DNA of 64,000 bases from JBGPQJ01 sp963829485 (GCA_963829485.1 CAWHIK010000007.1:620001-684000); one strand, 5' to 3'; counted from the stretch's first letter, positions 1 to 8,659 are shown. The notes: generated by a model from the letters alone, not told the origin. Made by a program: numbers and translations.

Positions 1-1
1 C

Positions 2-1114
2 GCCTCGGGACGCACCATCCAGGAAGGCCTGATCATCCAGCCTCTCAACACCTATTCCCACGAGGGCGGCTTCCAGGAGTTCCGCCGGTACGCCAGCACA
101 TCACTAGTACTGCAGGTCGCACTGGCGTTCATCATCTCCGCCGGCGCGGCGCTGCTTGGCTACCTGCTTGTCGTCACGGGCAATGATGTCGTCGGGCCGA
201 TGGTATTCGGTCTGTGGTTCGCGTTGTTCACCACCCAGTTGCAGGAATTCCTGAGGCGCGTCTTCTACATCCGCGAACAGTCGGGGATGGCAATGCTCAA
301 TTCCATTGTGGCAAATTCAGTGCGCATGGGCATCCTCCTTGTTATGGCGCAGCAAGGGATGGGCACCGGGCTGGATGGACTGAATGCGATTGCGTGGGGG
401 TCTCTGGTCGGCATTTTGCTAGGCGTGTGGACGGGCAGGTCGTATTGGACGGTGAATCTGCTCCGCTTGCGCGAAGCCGCAATCCGCGATCTGAAGTTCG
501 GTCGCTGGATCCTGGGCGGGCTGTTGGCTAATTTCGTCGCTGTGGAGTTCTACCCGGTGATGACCGCCGGCATGATCAGTTTTGCCGCATCGGGTGCCTA
601 CCGCGCCATTCAGAACCTTCTGGCGCCTGTGCCGACCGTTCTGCGGGCGATGGATACATTCCTTGCCCCGCGTATGGCCAAATTGCATTCCAACTCCGGA
701 ATACGCTCCCTTAATCCGTTTTTAAAGAAGATCTATGTATTGGTGGGAGCGCCGGTCGTTGTGTGGTTGGTGTTCGTTTCTGTTTTTGCAACGCCGATTA
801 TGAAGGTGCTCTACGGCGATCAATATGCGGCTTTTGCCAGCGGCGTGCCCTTGATGGCCGTTTTCTTCTTCTTGTGGTTTCTTTACTGGCCGGTCTATAT
901 CGCCGTCAAGGCGGCAAGAATCAGCCGCCCCATTTTCATTGCCAACTCCCTGGCCATTGTGCTGATGTTCACAGTGGGGATCTGGATGATAAGAGAGTGG
1001 GGGGTTTACGGTACCATCAGCGGGCAGATACTAAACGCGTTGGTCGTCGCGGTCATTCTATGGCGGGCATGGCTTATTGCTTTGAAGAGGAACCCGGACG
1101 GTGCATCGTCCTGA
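2..1114 (+). CDS. Wzx-like polysaccharide flippase, C-terminal part (5' truncated by window edge)
   Basis: The reading frame is open from base 2, so the start lies before the window; about 370 residues are visible. The protein is a string of hydrophobic segments separated by short basic loops, as in MATE/MOP-superfamily flippases that move lipid-linked glycan units across the inner membrane. The Met codon at 200 is internal because the upstream frame codes for typical flippase residues with another membrane segment. It resembles the second flippase at 43899-45239 in layout. It probably marks the end of a separate glycan cluster to the left. Substrate cannot be told. Exporter class is fairly sure; the exact family (Wzx or other MOP) is inference. 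Confidence 0.75.
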   Translation, partial: ASGRTIQEGLIIQPLNTYSHEGGFQEFRRYASTSLVLQVALAFIISAGAALLGYLLVVTGNDVVGPMVFGLWFALFTTQLQEFLRRVFYIREQSGMAMLNSIVANSVRMGILLVMAQQGMGTGLDGLNAIAWGSLVGILLGVWTGRSYWTVNLLRLREAAIRDLKFGRWILGGLLANFVAVEFYPVMTAGMISFAASGAYRAIQNLLAPVPTVLRAMDTFLAPRMAKLHSNSGIRSLNPFLKKIYVLVGAPVVVWLVFVSVFATPIMKVLYGDQYAAFASGVPLMAVFFFLWFLYWPVYIAVKAARISRPIFIANSLAIVLMFTVGIWMIREWGVYGTISGQILNALVVAVILWRAWLIALKRNPDGASS

Positions 1115-1244
1115 TCGGCGGGCGATCATCTCGCGAATGGGCGGTTGACTTCAGTCTCCTCTTTGCAGTCATTCCTGTGACACTTTTGTGATGTTGAAAT
1201 GTGAACGGTTAGGGGGGATTAAACCTGATGTGATGAGCTTTGTG

Positions 1245-1318
1245 TGCCCCGGGCGGGAATTGAACCCACAACCTTAGCCTTAGGAGTGCTCTGCTCTGTC
1301 CAATTGAGCTACCGGGGC
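1245..1318 (-). tRNA. tRNA-Arg, anticodon CCU
   Basis: Read on the minus strand, this 74-nt unit has a perfect 7-bp acceptor stem (GCCCCGG with CCGGGGC), a GCTC/GAGC D stem, loop CTCCTAA with anticodon CCT, a 5-bp T stem GTGGG/CCCGC with loop TTCAATT, and discriminator A. The 3' CCA is not encoded. The anticodon stem (GAGCA against GGCTA) pairs at only its three central positions; the outer G-A and inner A-G pairs do not match, which is unusual. It would read the rare AGG codon. Confidence 0.9.
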
Positions 1319-1360
1319 GCGTGGAGGATTATACAGAATAATGTTCGCGACGCCAAGTGC

Positions 1361-1389
1361 TTGCATATTGGTTTTAGGGTGGTTATACT
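1361..1389 (+). promoter_or_regulatory. Sigma70-type promoter of the kinase gene
   Basis: TTGCAT at 1361-1366 and TATACT at 1384-1389 with a 17-bp spacer. The -10 box ends only 7 nt before the ATG at 1397, so the transcript would start at or next to the start codon (leaderless mRNA). No Shine-Dalgarno sequence is present. Confidence 0.7.
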
Positions 1390-1396
1390 TGAACTT

Positions 1397-3547
1397 ATGA
1401 CACCTGAAAAAATCGGAATATACCAGATCAAGTCTGAATTGGGCCGCGGCGGCATGGCGACGGTCTACCTGGCCTACGACCCGCGCTTTGAGCGTGAAGT
1501 GGCGCTCAAGGTCCTTCCGCGCGAGATGCTGCACGACCCGCAGTTCCGCGTCCGCTTCGAGCGCGAAGCCAAGACGATCGCCAAGCTCGAACATTCCGGC
1601 ATCGTGCCGGTCTACGACGTGGGCGAGGAGGACGGGCAGCCCTATTTCGTCATGCGCTACATGACCGGTGGCACGCTCTCGGACCGGCTGGCGAAAGGGC
1701 CGCTCTCCATCCCCGAGGCGGCACACATCCTCGACCGCATTGCGTCCGCGCTCGACGAAGCCCATGCCAAGGGATTCATCCACCGCGACCTCAAGCCGGG
1801 CAATATCCTGTTCGACCGCGCCGGCGAGCCCTACATCTCTGATTTCGGCATTGCCAAATTCTCTGCCTCGCAGACCAACGTGACCGGCAGCGCGATCGTC
1901 GGCACGCCGGCTTACCTCAGCCCGGAGCAGGCCCAGGGCGATGCCAACATCGACGGGCGCAGCGACATCTATGCGGTCGGTGTCATCCTGTTCGAGATGC
2001 TCAGCGGCCGGCAGCCCTTCGAAGCCGACACACCGATGGGCGTGGTGGTCAAGCAGATCACCGACCCGGTGCCGCATATCCTGGACCTTAATCCGAACCT
2101 GCCTCCCGAAGTTGAGGAAATTGTCGAAAAGGCGATGGCCAAGAACCGCGATGAGCGTTTCTCGACCACGCGGGAAATGGCCGACTCGCTGGAAGCCGTA
2201 GCCAGGGGCGGCGGTACTGCTCAGGAGAGCGGCAAGACCATCATCGCCGCTGCCGGTGCGACGAAGATCCAGCCGGCAAAGACCCGCATCGGCGCGAAAC
2301 CGGTCGTCCCGGCTGCCGCACCTGCCGAAGGGAAAAAAGGAAAACCCGGCAGCTTTACCTGGATCATTGTCGGGGTGGTGGCCTTGTGCATCATCCTCAG
2401 CGCGGGCATCGGGGGCGGAATTTACCTGACCCGCGGCAATCCGCTCGATCCCTTTGTCGAAGCGACCCTCGAGCCGACGGCCACGGAGCGGGCGCTCCTC
2501 GCCTCGCCGACCGAACCCCCTGCCAATCCCACCACCGAGGGCGGAATCCTAAATCCCACGCCTGAAACCACGCTCGAGCCCACCCCCACCCTCGTGCCGA
2601 CCGCGCCTGCCGCGGCCGCTGCCGGGGGCGCGGATAAGATCGCCTTCCTGCAAAACAATGATATCTGGTTGATGAACATTGATGGCACCGACCTGAGGCA
2701 GCTCACCACCGACGGCGCTGAAAAAAGCAACCTGCAATGGATGCTCGATGGCAGGACCCTCTTGTATATGATGGGCAAGTCGATCAAGACCGTTGATGCC
2801 GAGACCACCACCGAGGAGATACTCACTTCCTTCAACAACGCGGAATACCTGGAAGCCTTCCAGGTTTCACGCGACGGCAAGATGGTGGCCATCAGCATGA
2901 ACCGCGAGCTCTTTGTGCTGCCTTTTGACGTGGAAGCCCTTTCCGCTGTCACCAAGAAGAGCGAACTGCTCAAGATCATCGAAGACAAAGGATGCCTGTT
3001 TTACAACGACCAGGCTGTCAAGGATGTCCGCTGGTCGAATGATGGGCAGAAGGTTGCTTTTGTGTTTCTTGGAGTAGCCGGGGGTGAGCGCAAGGATACC
3101 ATCCGTGTGCTGGATATATCCAGGTGCAGCAGTGCAGCTCCCGACCGGATCGACGATTTCCCGGGAGCCCGCTTCGAGTTTCCCAATACCATCTCGAATT
3201 TCGATTGGGACGGCGACAACCTATTCTTCTTAACGGCCAATGAGCGCAACGGCGGTTTTGGAAAATTTTATGGCTACAACATGGAGACTCACAAATCCGA
3301 GAGATTCATACCCCTCACGGGCTGCTGTTACCGGGACGCCTTCTTCAGCCCGGATGTCTCCTATGTCAGCTTTGCATTCCAGGACCAAGGCCTGGGCAGC
3401 AAGAGTCCGATCCTTCTGTACTACATCCCTTATGCTTCGATGACCGCGGGCGGCACCCTTAACCCGATCGAAGGCGATCTCACGCCGGAATTTTTCACCG
3501 ACCTGCGCGAGGAACCTTGGCCGGTTCCACATCCGGCGCAACCCTGA
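1397..3547 (+). CDS. Membrane Ser/Thr protein kinase with extracellular PD40/TolB-like beta-propeller
   Basis: Predicted 716-residue signalling kinase. Residues about 8-270 form a Hanks-type kinase: glycine loop GRGGMATV (16-23), ATP-binding Lys38, catalytic HRDLKPGN (about 129-136), DFG near 149, and a TPAYLSPEQ activation segment. A single membrane segment lies near 321-343. It is followed by a Pro/Thr-rich linker and, from about 414, repeats such as DKIAFLQNNDIWLMNIDGTD that match PD40/TolB-type propeller blades and should face outside. The frame is open further upstream to 1244, but that stretch runs through the tRNA; the ATG at 1397 fits the promoter and the kinase fold. The ligand and phosphorylation targets are unknown. 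It is separated from pyrD by a shared terminator. Confidence 0.93.
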   Translation: MTPEKIGIYQIKSELGRGGMATVYLAYDPRFEREVALKVLPREMLHDPQFRVRFEREAKTIAKLEHSGIVPVYDVGEEDGQPYFVMRYMTGGTLSDRLAKGPLSIPEAAHILDRIASALDEAHAKGFIHRDLKPGNILFDRAGEPYISDFGIAKFSASQTNVTGSAIVGTPAYLSPEQAQGDANIDGRSDIYAVGVILFEMLSGRQPFEADTPMGVVVKQITDPVPHILDLNPNLPPEVEEIVEKAMAKNRDERFSTTREMADSLEAVARGGGTAQESGKTIIAAAGATKIQPAKTRIGAKPVVPAAAPAEGKKGKPGSFTWIIVGVVALCIILSAGIGGGIYLTRGNPLDPFVEATLEPTATERALLASPTEPPANPTTEGGILNPTPETTLEPTPTLVPTAPAAAAAGGADKIAFLQNNDIWLMNIDGTDLRQLTTDGAEKSNLQWMLDGRTLLYMMGKSIKTVDAETTTEEILTSFNNAEYLEAFQVSRDGKMVAISMNRELFVLPFDVEALSAVTKKSELLKIIEDKGCLFYNDQAVKDVRWSNDGQKVAFVFLGVAGGERKDTIRVLDISRCSSAAPDRIDDFPGARFEFPNTISNFDWDGDNLFFLTANERNGGFGKFYGYNMETHKSERFIPLTGCCYRDAFFSPDVSYVSFAFQDQGLGSKSPILLYYIPYASMTAGGTLNPIEGDLTPEFFTDLREEPWPVPHPAQP

Positions 3548-3551
3548 AATC

Positions 3552-3584
3552 AAAACTGCGGAAGCTCAAGGCTTCCGCAGTTTT
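3552..3584. terminator. Bidirectional intrinsic terminator between kinase and pyrD
   Basis: Perfect 14-bp inverted repeat AAAACTGCGGAAGC / GCTTCCGCAGTTTT with a 5-nt loop, followed by T on both strands. It sits 4 nt after the kinase stop and overlaps the last codons of the convergent pyrD, so it can stop both transcripts. Confidence 0.9.
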
Positions 3585-4636
3585 TTAACGATGTCCTTGA
3601 CCAGCCCCGGACCGGCATAGACCAGCCCGGTGTAGACCTGGACGAGCGTCGCGCCGAGATCCAGTTTTCGCTGCGCATCATCAGGATTCATGATGCCGCC
3701 CACGCCCACGATTGGAATCCGCCCCCCAACTTTTTTCACTACCTGAGCCAGCACCTCGTCCGCGCGCCCCGTGAGCGGCCTGCCGCTTAACCCGCCGGAT
3801 TCCGTCTGATGCTTTGAGCGCAGCCCCTCACGCGAGAGGGTGGTGTTCGTTGCGATGATGCCATCCATGCCGGTGTGCAGGATGACATCGACGGCATCGT
3901 CCAACTCCTCTTCTGAAAGATCGGGGGCGAGTTTGACCAGGATGGGCGCATTTCCGCCTCGCCCGAGAACGATCTCCTGGCGTTCCTTGGCGATTGCGCC
4001 GAGCAGCTGCTCGAGCATCTCGCGCCCCTGCAGACGGCGCAGTCCTGCTGTGTTTGGTGAGGAGATATTGATGGCCAGGTAATCCGCCATGGAAATGAAC
4101 TGACGCATGAGCGAAATATAATCGCCCGCCGCCTCCTCGAGCGGCGTGTCCTTGTTCTTGCCTAAATTCAAACCGATTATTGTGTCGTTTCGAGCGGAGG
4201 TCGAGTAGCCTGGCAGCGGCGTATCCAGACCTGGCGACCCCTGCACCGCTCGCAATGACCTGGTGACGTACTGAGCCCCCTTCCCCGGAAAGCCCATGCG
4301 GTTGATCACGGCTTCATCTTCGACAAGACGGAAGATGCGCGGCCTGGGGTTTCCATCCTGCGGGCGCGGCGTGACCGTCCCGATCTCGATGTGACCAAAT
4401 CCCAGCGCCGAAAGTCCGCGGAGTGCGACGCCATCCTTGTCGTAGCCGGCGGCCAGTCCCACCGGGTTCTTGAACTTCAGTCCGAACGCCTCGACCGGCT
4501 TGTCGGGTGGGGCATACATTGCCCGCAGCACGGCGCTGAATGGCGGCAGACCACCCAGGCGCAGCAATTGCAGCGTGAGGTGGTGCGCATTTTCGGGGTC
4601 AAGACGAAAGAGGATTGGGCGGAAAAACCGGTACAT
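3566..4636 (-). CDS. pyrD: Dihydroorotate dehydrogenase (quinone), class 2
   Basis: 356 residues; oxidises dihydroorotate to orotate with FMN, passing electrons to membrane quinone (fourth step of UMP synthesis). The N-terminal helix region MYRFFRPILFRLDPENAHH is typical of membrane-associated class 2 enzymes. FMN and substrate motifs are visible: NPVGLAAGYDKDG, NRMGF, NLGKNKDTP, NISSPNT with the class 2 catalytic Ser (about 190-196), IATNTT, and IVGVGGI. Residues about 126-151 are an extra segment coded by a palindromic repeat (see 4184-4259). The start codon follows directly after the stop of the upstream gene (TAGATG), so the two are translationally coupled. The terminator at 3552-3584 overlaps its 3' end. 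Confidence 0.95.
   Translation of the reverse strand: MYRFFRPILFRLDPENAHHLTLQLLRLGGLPPFSAVLRAMYAPPDKPVEAFGLKFKNPVGLAAGYDKDGVALRGLSALGFGHIEIGTVTPRPQDGNPRPRIFRLVEDEAVINRMGFPGKGAQYVTRSLRAVQGSPGLDTPLPGYSTSARNDTIIGLNLGKNKDTPLEEAAGDYISLMRQFISMADYLAINISSPNTAGLRRLQGREMLEQLLGAIAKERQEIVLGRGGNAPILVKLAPDLSEEELDDAVDVILHTGMDGIIATNTTLSREGLRSKHQTESGGLSGRPLTGRADEVLAQVVKKVGGRIPIVGVGGIMNPDDAQRKLDLGATLVQVYTGLVYAGPGLVKDIVKKLRKP
4184..4259. repeat. Palindromic repeat element inserted in frame in pyrD
   Basis: 76-bp element bounded by near-perfect inverted repeats: GTCGTTTCGAGCGG at 4184-4197 and CCGCTCGCAATGAC at 4246-4259 (12 of 14 pair). The ends match the intergenic element at 29904-30003. Inside pyrD it codes for about 26 residues between the NRMGF and NLGKNKDTP motifs, a stretch that is about 16 residues shorter in the usual class 2 enzyme. 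The reading frame is kept. Confidence 0.75.
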
Positions 4637-5098
4637 CTACTTTTTTAGTTTATGGATCTTTGCGTACCGCTCGCACGCCAGCCCGTACTTTCTGGCGCGG
4701 TCCTGAAGCTTCGGAATGATCGAGAAATCTCCGTTCAGAAGGGGGGCGCCGTGTTCAAGCAGTTGTTGACATTTCGTCTGCAAGGTGGCTTCCAACTGGC
4801 TGCCGGCCATTTTGGTCGTCTGAAAAGCCAGATCAGGCGTGGGGGATTTTTCGATGCCCTTCTCGACCAGCAGCCACTCGAGGGTGGATTTGTTATGCTC
4901 CAGGTCGCTGATGTCTGCGATCTCCATCCAGGGCAGGCTGGTGATTTCATAGTTCAGGGTGACCTGCGTGGTCGTGTTTTGAAAGCGGACCACGCAGCCG
5001 TGTTTATGGAACGCGGTATCTGTCTTTTTGAGTCCATGCCGGGTCTCAAGCTCGAAAAAGGCCTTGTCCACCAGCCGCTCGAATTCCGATTTTTTCAT
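4637..5098 (-). CDS. Hypothetical protein, 153 aa, coupled to pyrD
   Basis: Not recognised. A soluble, charged protein starting MKKSEFERLVDKAFFELE, with no signal peptide or membrane segment. The N-terminal helix and a following stretch rich in beta-prone residues (VVRFQNTTTQVTLNYEI) suggest a small alpha/beta fold; the C-terminal third is helical and basic. Its stop codon TAG is directly followed by the pyrD ATG, so it is in one operon with pyrD and may be co-translated. Upstream, 5099-5329 holds no gene and I see no clear promoter there. A role tied to pyrD is possible but rests on position only. Confidence 0.75.
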   Translation of the reverse strand: MKKSEFERLVDKAFFELETRHGLKKTDTAFHKHGCVVRFQNTTTQVTLNYEITSLPWMEIADISDLEHNKSTLEWLLVEKGIEKSPTPDLAFQTTKMAGSQLEATLQTKCQQLLEHGAPLLNGDFSIIPKLQDRARKYGLACERYAKIHKLKK

Positions 5099-5329
5099 TT
5101 GAAGCCTCCTGTGGCCCCTTCTCGGCGAAGAGTCCGCCGGCGTTGGGACAGGGCGGTTTCATGGGCGAGTTGAGTTATTAATGAGAGGTGAAAGCTTAAT
5201 GGTTATACCAGTAAAGTGGCGCTTTAGGTTAAGCGATTGCGTTCCGGTGTTCAATATTTCCAAAGCTTAACAATCTGTCGCAGTCACCCGCGTCAACGAT
5301 GGTGACAGCGAAGATGTGTGTGATGGCCA

Positions 5330-5949
5330 TTATTTTGGCTCCACTAAAAACTTCCTTGTCTCCTCTATTTTTTTGTTCTCCACTTTGCCTGTAGATTCCC
5401 AATAATCCAGTAATTGACTAATCGTCAGCACCGCATGCAGGGAATAGCCTGCCTGCGCCAGTGACTCTTTCGCGCCGGATTGGCGGTCCACCAGCACGAC
5501 GACATCTTTCACGACCAGTCCTGCGCCTGTCAGTTTTTCGATGGCTTCGAATTTGCTTCCGCCAGTGGTGGCGAGATCGTCGATCACCACAATCGTCTCG
5601 CCTGCGTGGTATTCGCCCTCGATATCAGCCTTCGTGCCGTATGTCTTTGACTTCCTTGCGCGGATAGATCATGGGGTAATTCCCTGCGAGGCTGATGGCG
5701 GTCGCGATTGGGATGGCGGCATAAGGCAGACCGGCGATTCTGGAGAACTGGAGAGTGGCGAGTAGCGGCAAGTAGGCCTGGGCGATCTGTTCCAGCAGCT
5801 TGGGGTAGGTGATGATCTGCCGCAGGTCAATGTAGATGGGAGACTTGAGCCCCGACTTGAGGGTGAACTCCCCAAATTTTATACAGCCGGCCGACAACAA
5901 ACCATCGGAGAGAGTAGTGAGTAGTGGATTAGATATCCAGTTGTTCCAT
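5330..5949 (-). CDS. pyrE: Orotate phosphoribosyltransferase, two apparent +1 frameshifts
   Basis: Joins orotate to PRPP to give OMP. Restored length is about 205 residues, normal for PyrE. The N-terminal part carries FGEFTLKSGLKSPIYIDLR, and the C-terminal part carries the PRPP-binding loop VVIDDLATTGGS. The two parts lie in different frames: an extra base near 5644 separates VK from YGTKADIEGEYH. A second extra G near 5937-5938 puts the natural ATG (5947-5949, preceded by AAAGGA) out of frame with the body; without it the protein starts MEQLISNPLLTTLSDGLL. Both sites look like single-base duplication or insertion. Lies 44 nt after pyrF on the same strand. Confidence 0.85.
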
Positions 5950-5993
5950 GTTCGTCACATCCTTTGCGGTTTCTTGCTTTTATTATTCTCTGT

Positions 5994-6797
5994 TTATCTA
6001 ATCTCTAATATCTGATCCCTTAATTCAGCTGCAGCCAGGCGGGGATTCTTTGCTCGCGAGATTCCACGCGAGACATTGATGAGCATCCCTTTACCATCTT
6101 TGCGCAACCAGCTTTGAGCGCGGACTCCAAATCCCCGCCCTGGGCGCCGACACCGGGAGCCAGGAACCACAGGTCAGGTGCGGCAGCGCGGACGCGCCTC
6201 AGCGCCTCGGGCTGTGTTGCTCCGACGACGAGGCCGATATTATTTTTGGTGTTCCATTGTTGAGCCAGTTTGGCGACTTGTTCATGCACCATCATCCCAT
6301 TTTCAAGCTTCAGGTCCTGCAAGTCACCTGCGCCGGGATTCGAAGTCTTGCACAACAGGAATACGCCGCGCTCCTGATCGCCCAAAAAGGGGTCAATGGA
6401 ATCTTTGCCGAGATAGGGGTTGAGCGTGATGGCATTGCGCGCCCAGTTTCTTGAATGCCGATTCGGCATAGGCGTCGGCAGTGGATGCAATGTCGCCGCG
6501 CTTGGCATCCAGGATCACCGGAATGCGTGACCCGCGGTTGTACGAACTGGTGACGATCGTGTGTATCAGCTTCTTGAGCGCAGACCAACCCCTTGAGCCG
6601 AAGACCTCGAAGAAGGCCGCGTTGGGTTTGAATGCTGCTGCATAAGGTGCGGTCTGTTCGACGATATTCAGACAGAAGTCAAGGGCAGCAGTGGGAGTCG
6701 GCTTGGGAAGGTCGCTGATGTGCGGGTCGAGTCCCACGCATAGAAGCGAGGAACAGTCGTCGACGCGTTTTTCGAGAAAAGAGAAAAAGGATTCCAT
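5994..6797 (-). CDS. pyrF: Orotidine 5'-phosphate decarboxylase (type 2), two compensating frameshifts
   Basis: Decarboxylates OMP to UMP. The restored protein is about 267 residues, the usual size of the type 2 (long) family. LLCVGLDPHISDLP and FKPNAAFFEVFG come first, then the catalytic region VILDAKRGDI. The frame then shifts at an extra C near 6437-6441 and continues with ITLNPYLGKDSIDPFL, LCKTSNPGAGD and VVGATQPEALRRVR. A missing T near 6106 shifts it again; the corrected C-terminus reads GMLINVSRGISRA and ends at 5994. The insertion and deletion cancel, so the normal stop is kept. Sits between pyrB and pyrE in the same direction. Confidence 0.87.
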
Positions 6798-6808
6798 TTG
6801 ATTCCTTT

Positions 6809-6882
6809 ATTCACCGCAGAGACGCAGAGTCCGCGGAGAGAATATGTAAAAACTCTGCGCACCCAGTGTCTCCGCGGTTAAT
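6809..6882. repeat. Intergenic inverted repeat, ACCGCAGAGAC family
   Basis: Starts ATTCACCGCAGAGAC at 6809 and ends GTCTCCGCGGTTAAT at 6882, so the two ends form a long stem; inner parts (CGCAGAGT, ACTCTGCG) also pair. It fills the pyrB-pyrF gap. Related copies lie at 25867-25945 and, more diverged, at 20598-20677. Confidence 0.8.
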
Positions 6883-6885
6883 CAT

Positions 6886-7866
6886 TTAAGCTTTGCCAAG
6901 CACCATCGCCAGCAATGCCATTCTCACATACAGACCATACTCCATCTGACGGAAGTAGGCTGCGCGGGGATCATCATCAAAGTCCACGCTGATCTCGCCA
7001 ACGCGCGGAAGCGGATGCATGACAGCCATTTCCTTCTTCGCGGTCTTCATGATCTCGGGGTCGATCACGTACGCGCCTTTGACCTTTTCATAGTCTTCGG
7101 GATTCTCAAAGCGCTCCTTCTGGACACGCGTGACGTACAACACATCGGTTTCTGGCAGGACTTTCGCTAGTGAGCTGAACTCCGCCTGCGGTACTTTCTT
7201 CTCCGCGACCTCGTCCATCACTTCCCTGGGCATCTTCAAGATGTCGGGCGAGACGTAATTTAACTTAATGTTGCTGAACTGCGAGAGCAGGCGCGCCAGC
7301 GAGTGGACGGTGCGTCCGTATTTCAGATCGCCAAGCATGGTCACGGTCAGGTTATCGAGCCGCCCGAGTTCCTCCATGATGGTGAACGTGTCGAGCAGCG
7401 CCTGGGTGGGATGCTCGCCCACACCGTCGCCCGCGTTGATGACGGGTTTCTTCGCCGCTTTGGCCGCGATCGCCGCCGAGCCCGTTTCGGGATGCCGCAG
7501 CACGATCACATCCGCATAGCACTCGAGGGTGCGGATGGTATCCGGCAGGCTCTCGCCCTTCGACACGGACGAATACTTCACCTCGTTGATCGGGATGACC
7601 GAGCCGCCGAGGCGTTCCATCGCGGCAGTGAACGAAGATGATGTGCGCGTGGACGGTTCGTAGAACAGGTTGGCAAGGATCTTCCCCTTGAGCAGGTCGA
7701 ACGTCCCGACACGCTCGACCATGCCGCGCATCTCGTGCGCCACGCCAAAGACGTACTCAAGGTCTTCGCGCTTGAACTGCTTGACGGATATGATGTCCTT
7801 GCCATACCACTCGGCGTTCTTATTCTCGCCGAAAGGCAGATGGGGGGATGAGGATTGGGTTGGCAT
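6886..7866 (-). CDS. pyrB: Aspartate carbamoyltransferase, catalytic chain
   Basis: 326 residues; condenses carbamoyl phosphate with aspartate (first committed pyrimidine step). Carbamoyl-phosphate motif FYEPSTRTSSSF lies at about 68-79, HPTQALLD near 150, and the C-terminal PLPRVGEI loop holds the catalytic Leu-Pro pair. GGAG lies about 10 nt before the ATG. No pyrI regulatory chain or dihydroorotase-like partner is adjacent. It is the first gene of the pyrB-pyrF-pyrE run on the minus strand. The leader holds a GACTA-repeat hairpin (7887-7980) that may regulate it. Confidence 0.96.
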   Translation of the reverse strand: MPTQSSSPHLPFGENKNAEWYGKDIISVKQFKREDLEYVFGVAHEMRGMVERVGTFDLLKGKILANLFYEPSTRTSSSFTAAMERLGGSVIPINEVKYSSVSKGESLPDTIRTLECYADVIVLRHPETGSAAIAAKAAKKPVINAGDGVGEHPTQALLDTFTIMEELGRLDNLTVTMLGDLKYGRTVHSLARLLSQFSNIKLNYVSPDILKMPREVMDEVAEKKVPQAEFSSLAKVLPETDVLYVTRVQKERFENPEDYEKVKGAYVIDPEIMKTAKKEMAVMHPLPRVGEISVDFDDDPRAAYFRQMEYGLYVRMALLAMVLGKA

Positions 7867-7886
7867 AAGTTAGTCTCCTGGTTTGG

Positions 7887-7980
7887 TTAGTCTTTTAGTC
7901 TGGTAGTCTTCTCGCCTTCTGGTCAAAACCGTGTCCGTTATCGACAAGGAGACCGGCCGACTAGCAGACTACCTGACTAA
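7887..7980 (-). promoter_or_regulatory. GACTA-repeat hairpin in the pyrB leader
   Basis: Two 22-nt arms (7959-7980 and 7887-7908), each holding three GACTA/TAGTC units spaced by three bases, can fold on the minus-strand RNA. Pairing is 6 bp, an internal loop, then 12 of 13 bp. The 3' arm ends about 20 nt before the pyrB start. No U-run follows, so it is not a plain terminator. It may be a regulatory structure or another intergenic palindrome. The rest of 7981-8113 shows nothing clear. Confidence 0.5.
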
Positions 7981-8113
7981 TTTATTTTGATCGGGACTCT
8001 GCTCGCACGCTGGCAATGGGTCCCGTTTAATCACATAGTACTACGCTTCAACATTCCTGCGCTCGGACTCTTTCTACTGGTAAAGCTGATTCTGTTTCAC
8101 TAAACATTCTTCT

Positions 8114-8569
8114 CTACTTCCAATATTCCGGCATTTCTAATTTCGGATTTTCTCTTTGAAGGCTATTAAAAAAAGCATTTCTTTCTTCATCTGACACATT
8201 ATCACAGGGATAACATTTACCTACCTTGAAGTTACACATAACAAGTGGATATTTAAACAAGCCATAATCAACAATACCGATTGTTTCTTGGTTATCTGCA
8301 TAAACTGCTTCAAAATGATAATCAATTGGCGTATCATTATATACAGCACAAGTACCACCTATTTTCGTAAATTTATCCCATGCGCGATATGCTATTCCTC
8401 CATAATCCAATCCGCCGTTGTAGTAATGGTCATATAAGACTATGGTTCTTCCATGCTCAAAATACGGTATTGAGACAATTACCTGGGATAAGTAAATTGC
8501 CGTACCGGCAATTAGGCAGATAGAGATAATCAATAGTAACGATGTTATTCCTTTTTTATTGCGTAACAT
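8114..8569 (-). CDS. Hypothetical membrane-anchored protein, 151 aa
   Basis: Not recognised. A basic N-terminus (MLRNKKG) precedes one hydrophobic segment at about 9-32, with no clear signal-peptidase or lipobox site, so it is likely anchored with its C-terminal domain outside. The exported part is rich in Tyr and Asp and has four Cys in GGTCAVYN, MCNFKVGKCYPCDN, which could form disulfides. Base composition is clearly lower in GC than the flanking pyr genes, and it sits beside a toxin-antitoxin pair, which suggests recent acquisition. No conserved operon partner is visible. Confidence 0.65.
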   Translation of the reverse strand: MLRNKKGITSLLLIISICLIAGTAIYLSQVIVSIPYFEHGRTIVLYDHYYNGGLDYGGIAYRAWDKFTKIGGTCAVYNDTPIDYHFEAVYADNQETIGIVDYGLFKYPLVMCNFKVGKCYPCDNVSDEERNAFFNSLQRENPKLEMPEYWK

Positions 8570-8659
8570 TATTTCAAAACCTTTACGTTAATATCGTCAC
8601 TCATCCTCATGCCTGTGATGAATATCGGGCATGTGTTCGTGCCTACGCCGGCAGCATTG

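Noticed and set aside
1244..1396. Upstream extension of the kinase reading frame
   Set aside because: It runs across the tRNA-Arg on the opposite strand and the promoter; the kinase fold and the -10 box fit the ATG at 1397.
5994..6020. TA-rich text after pyrF as an intergenic repeat
   Set aside because: In the corrected frame it codes for the PyrF C-terminus and the stop at 5994.
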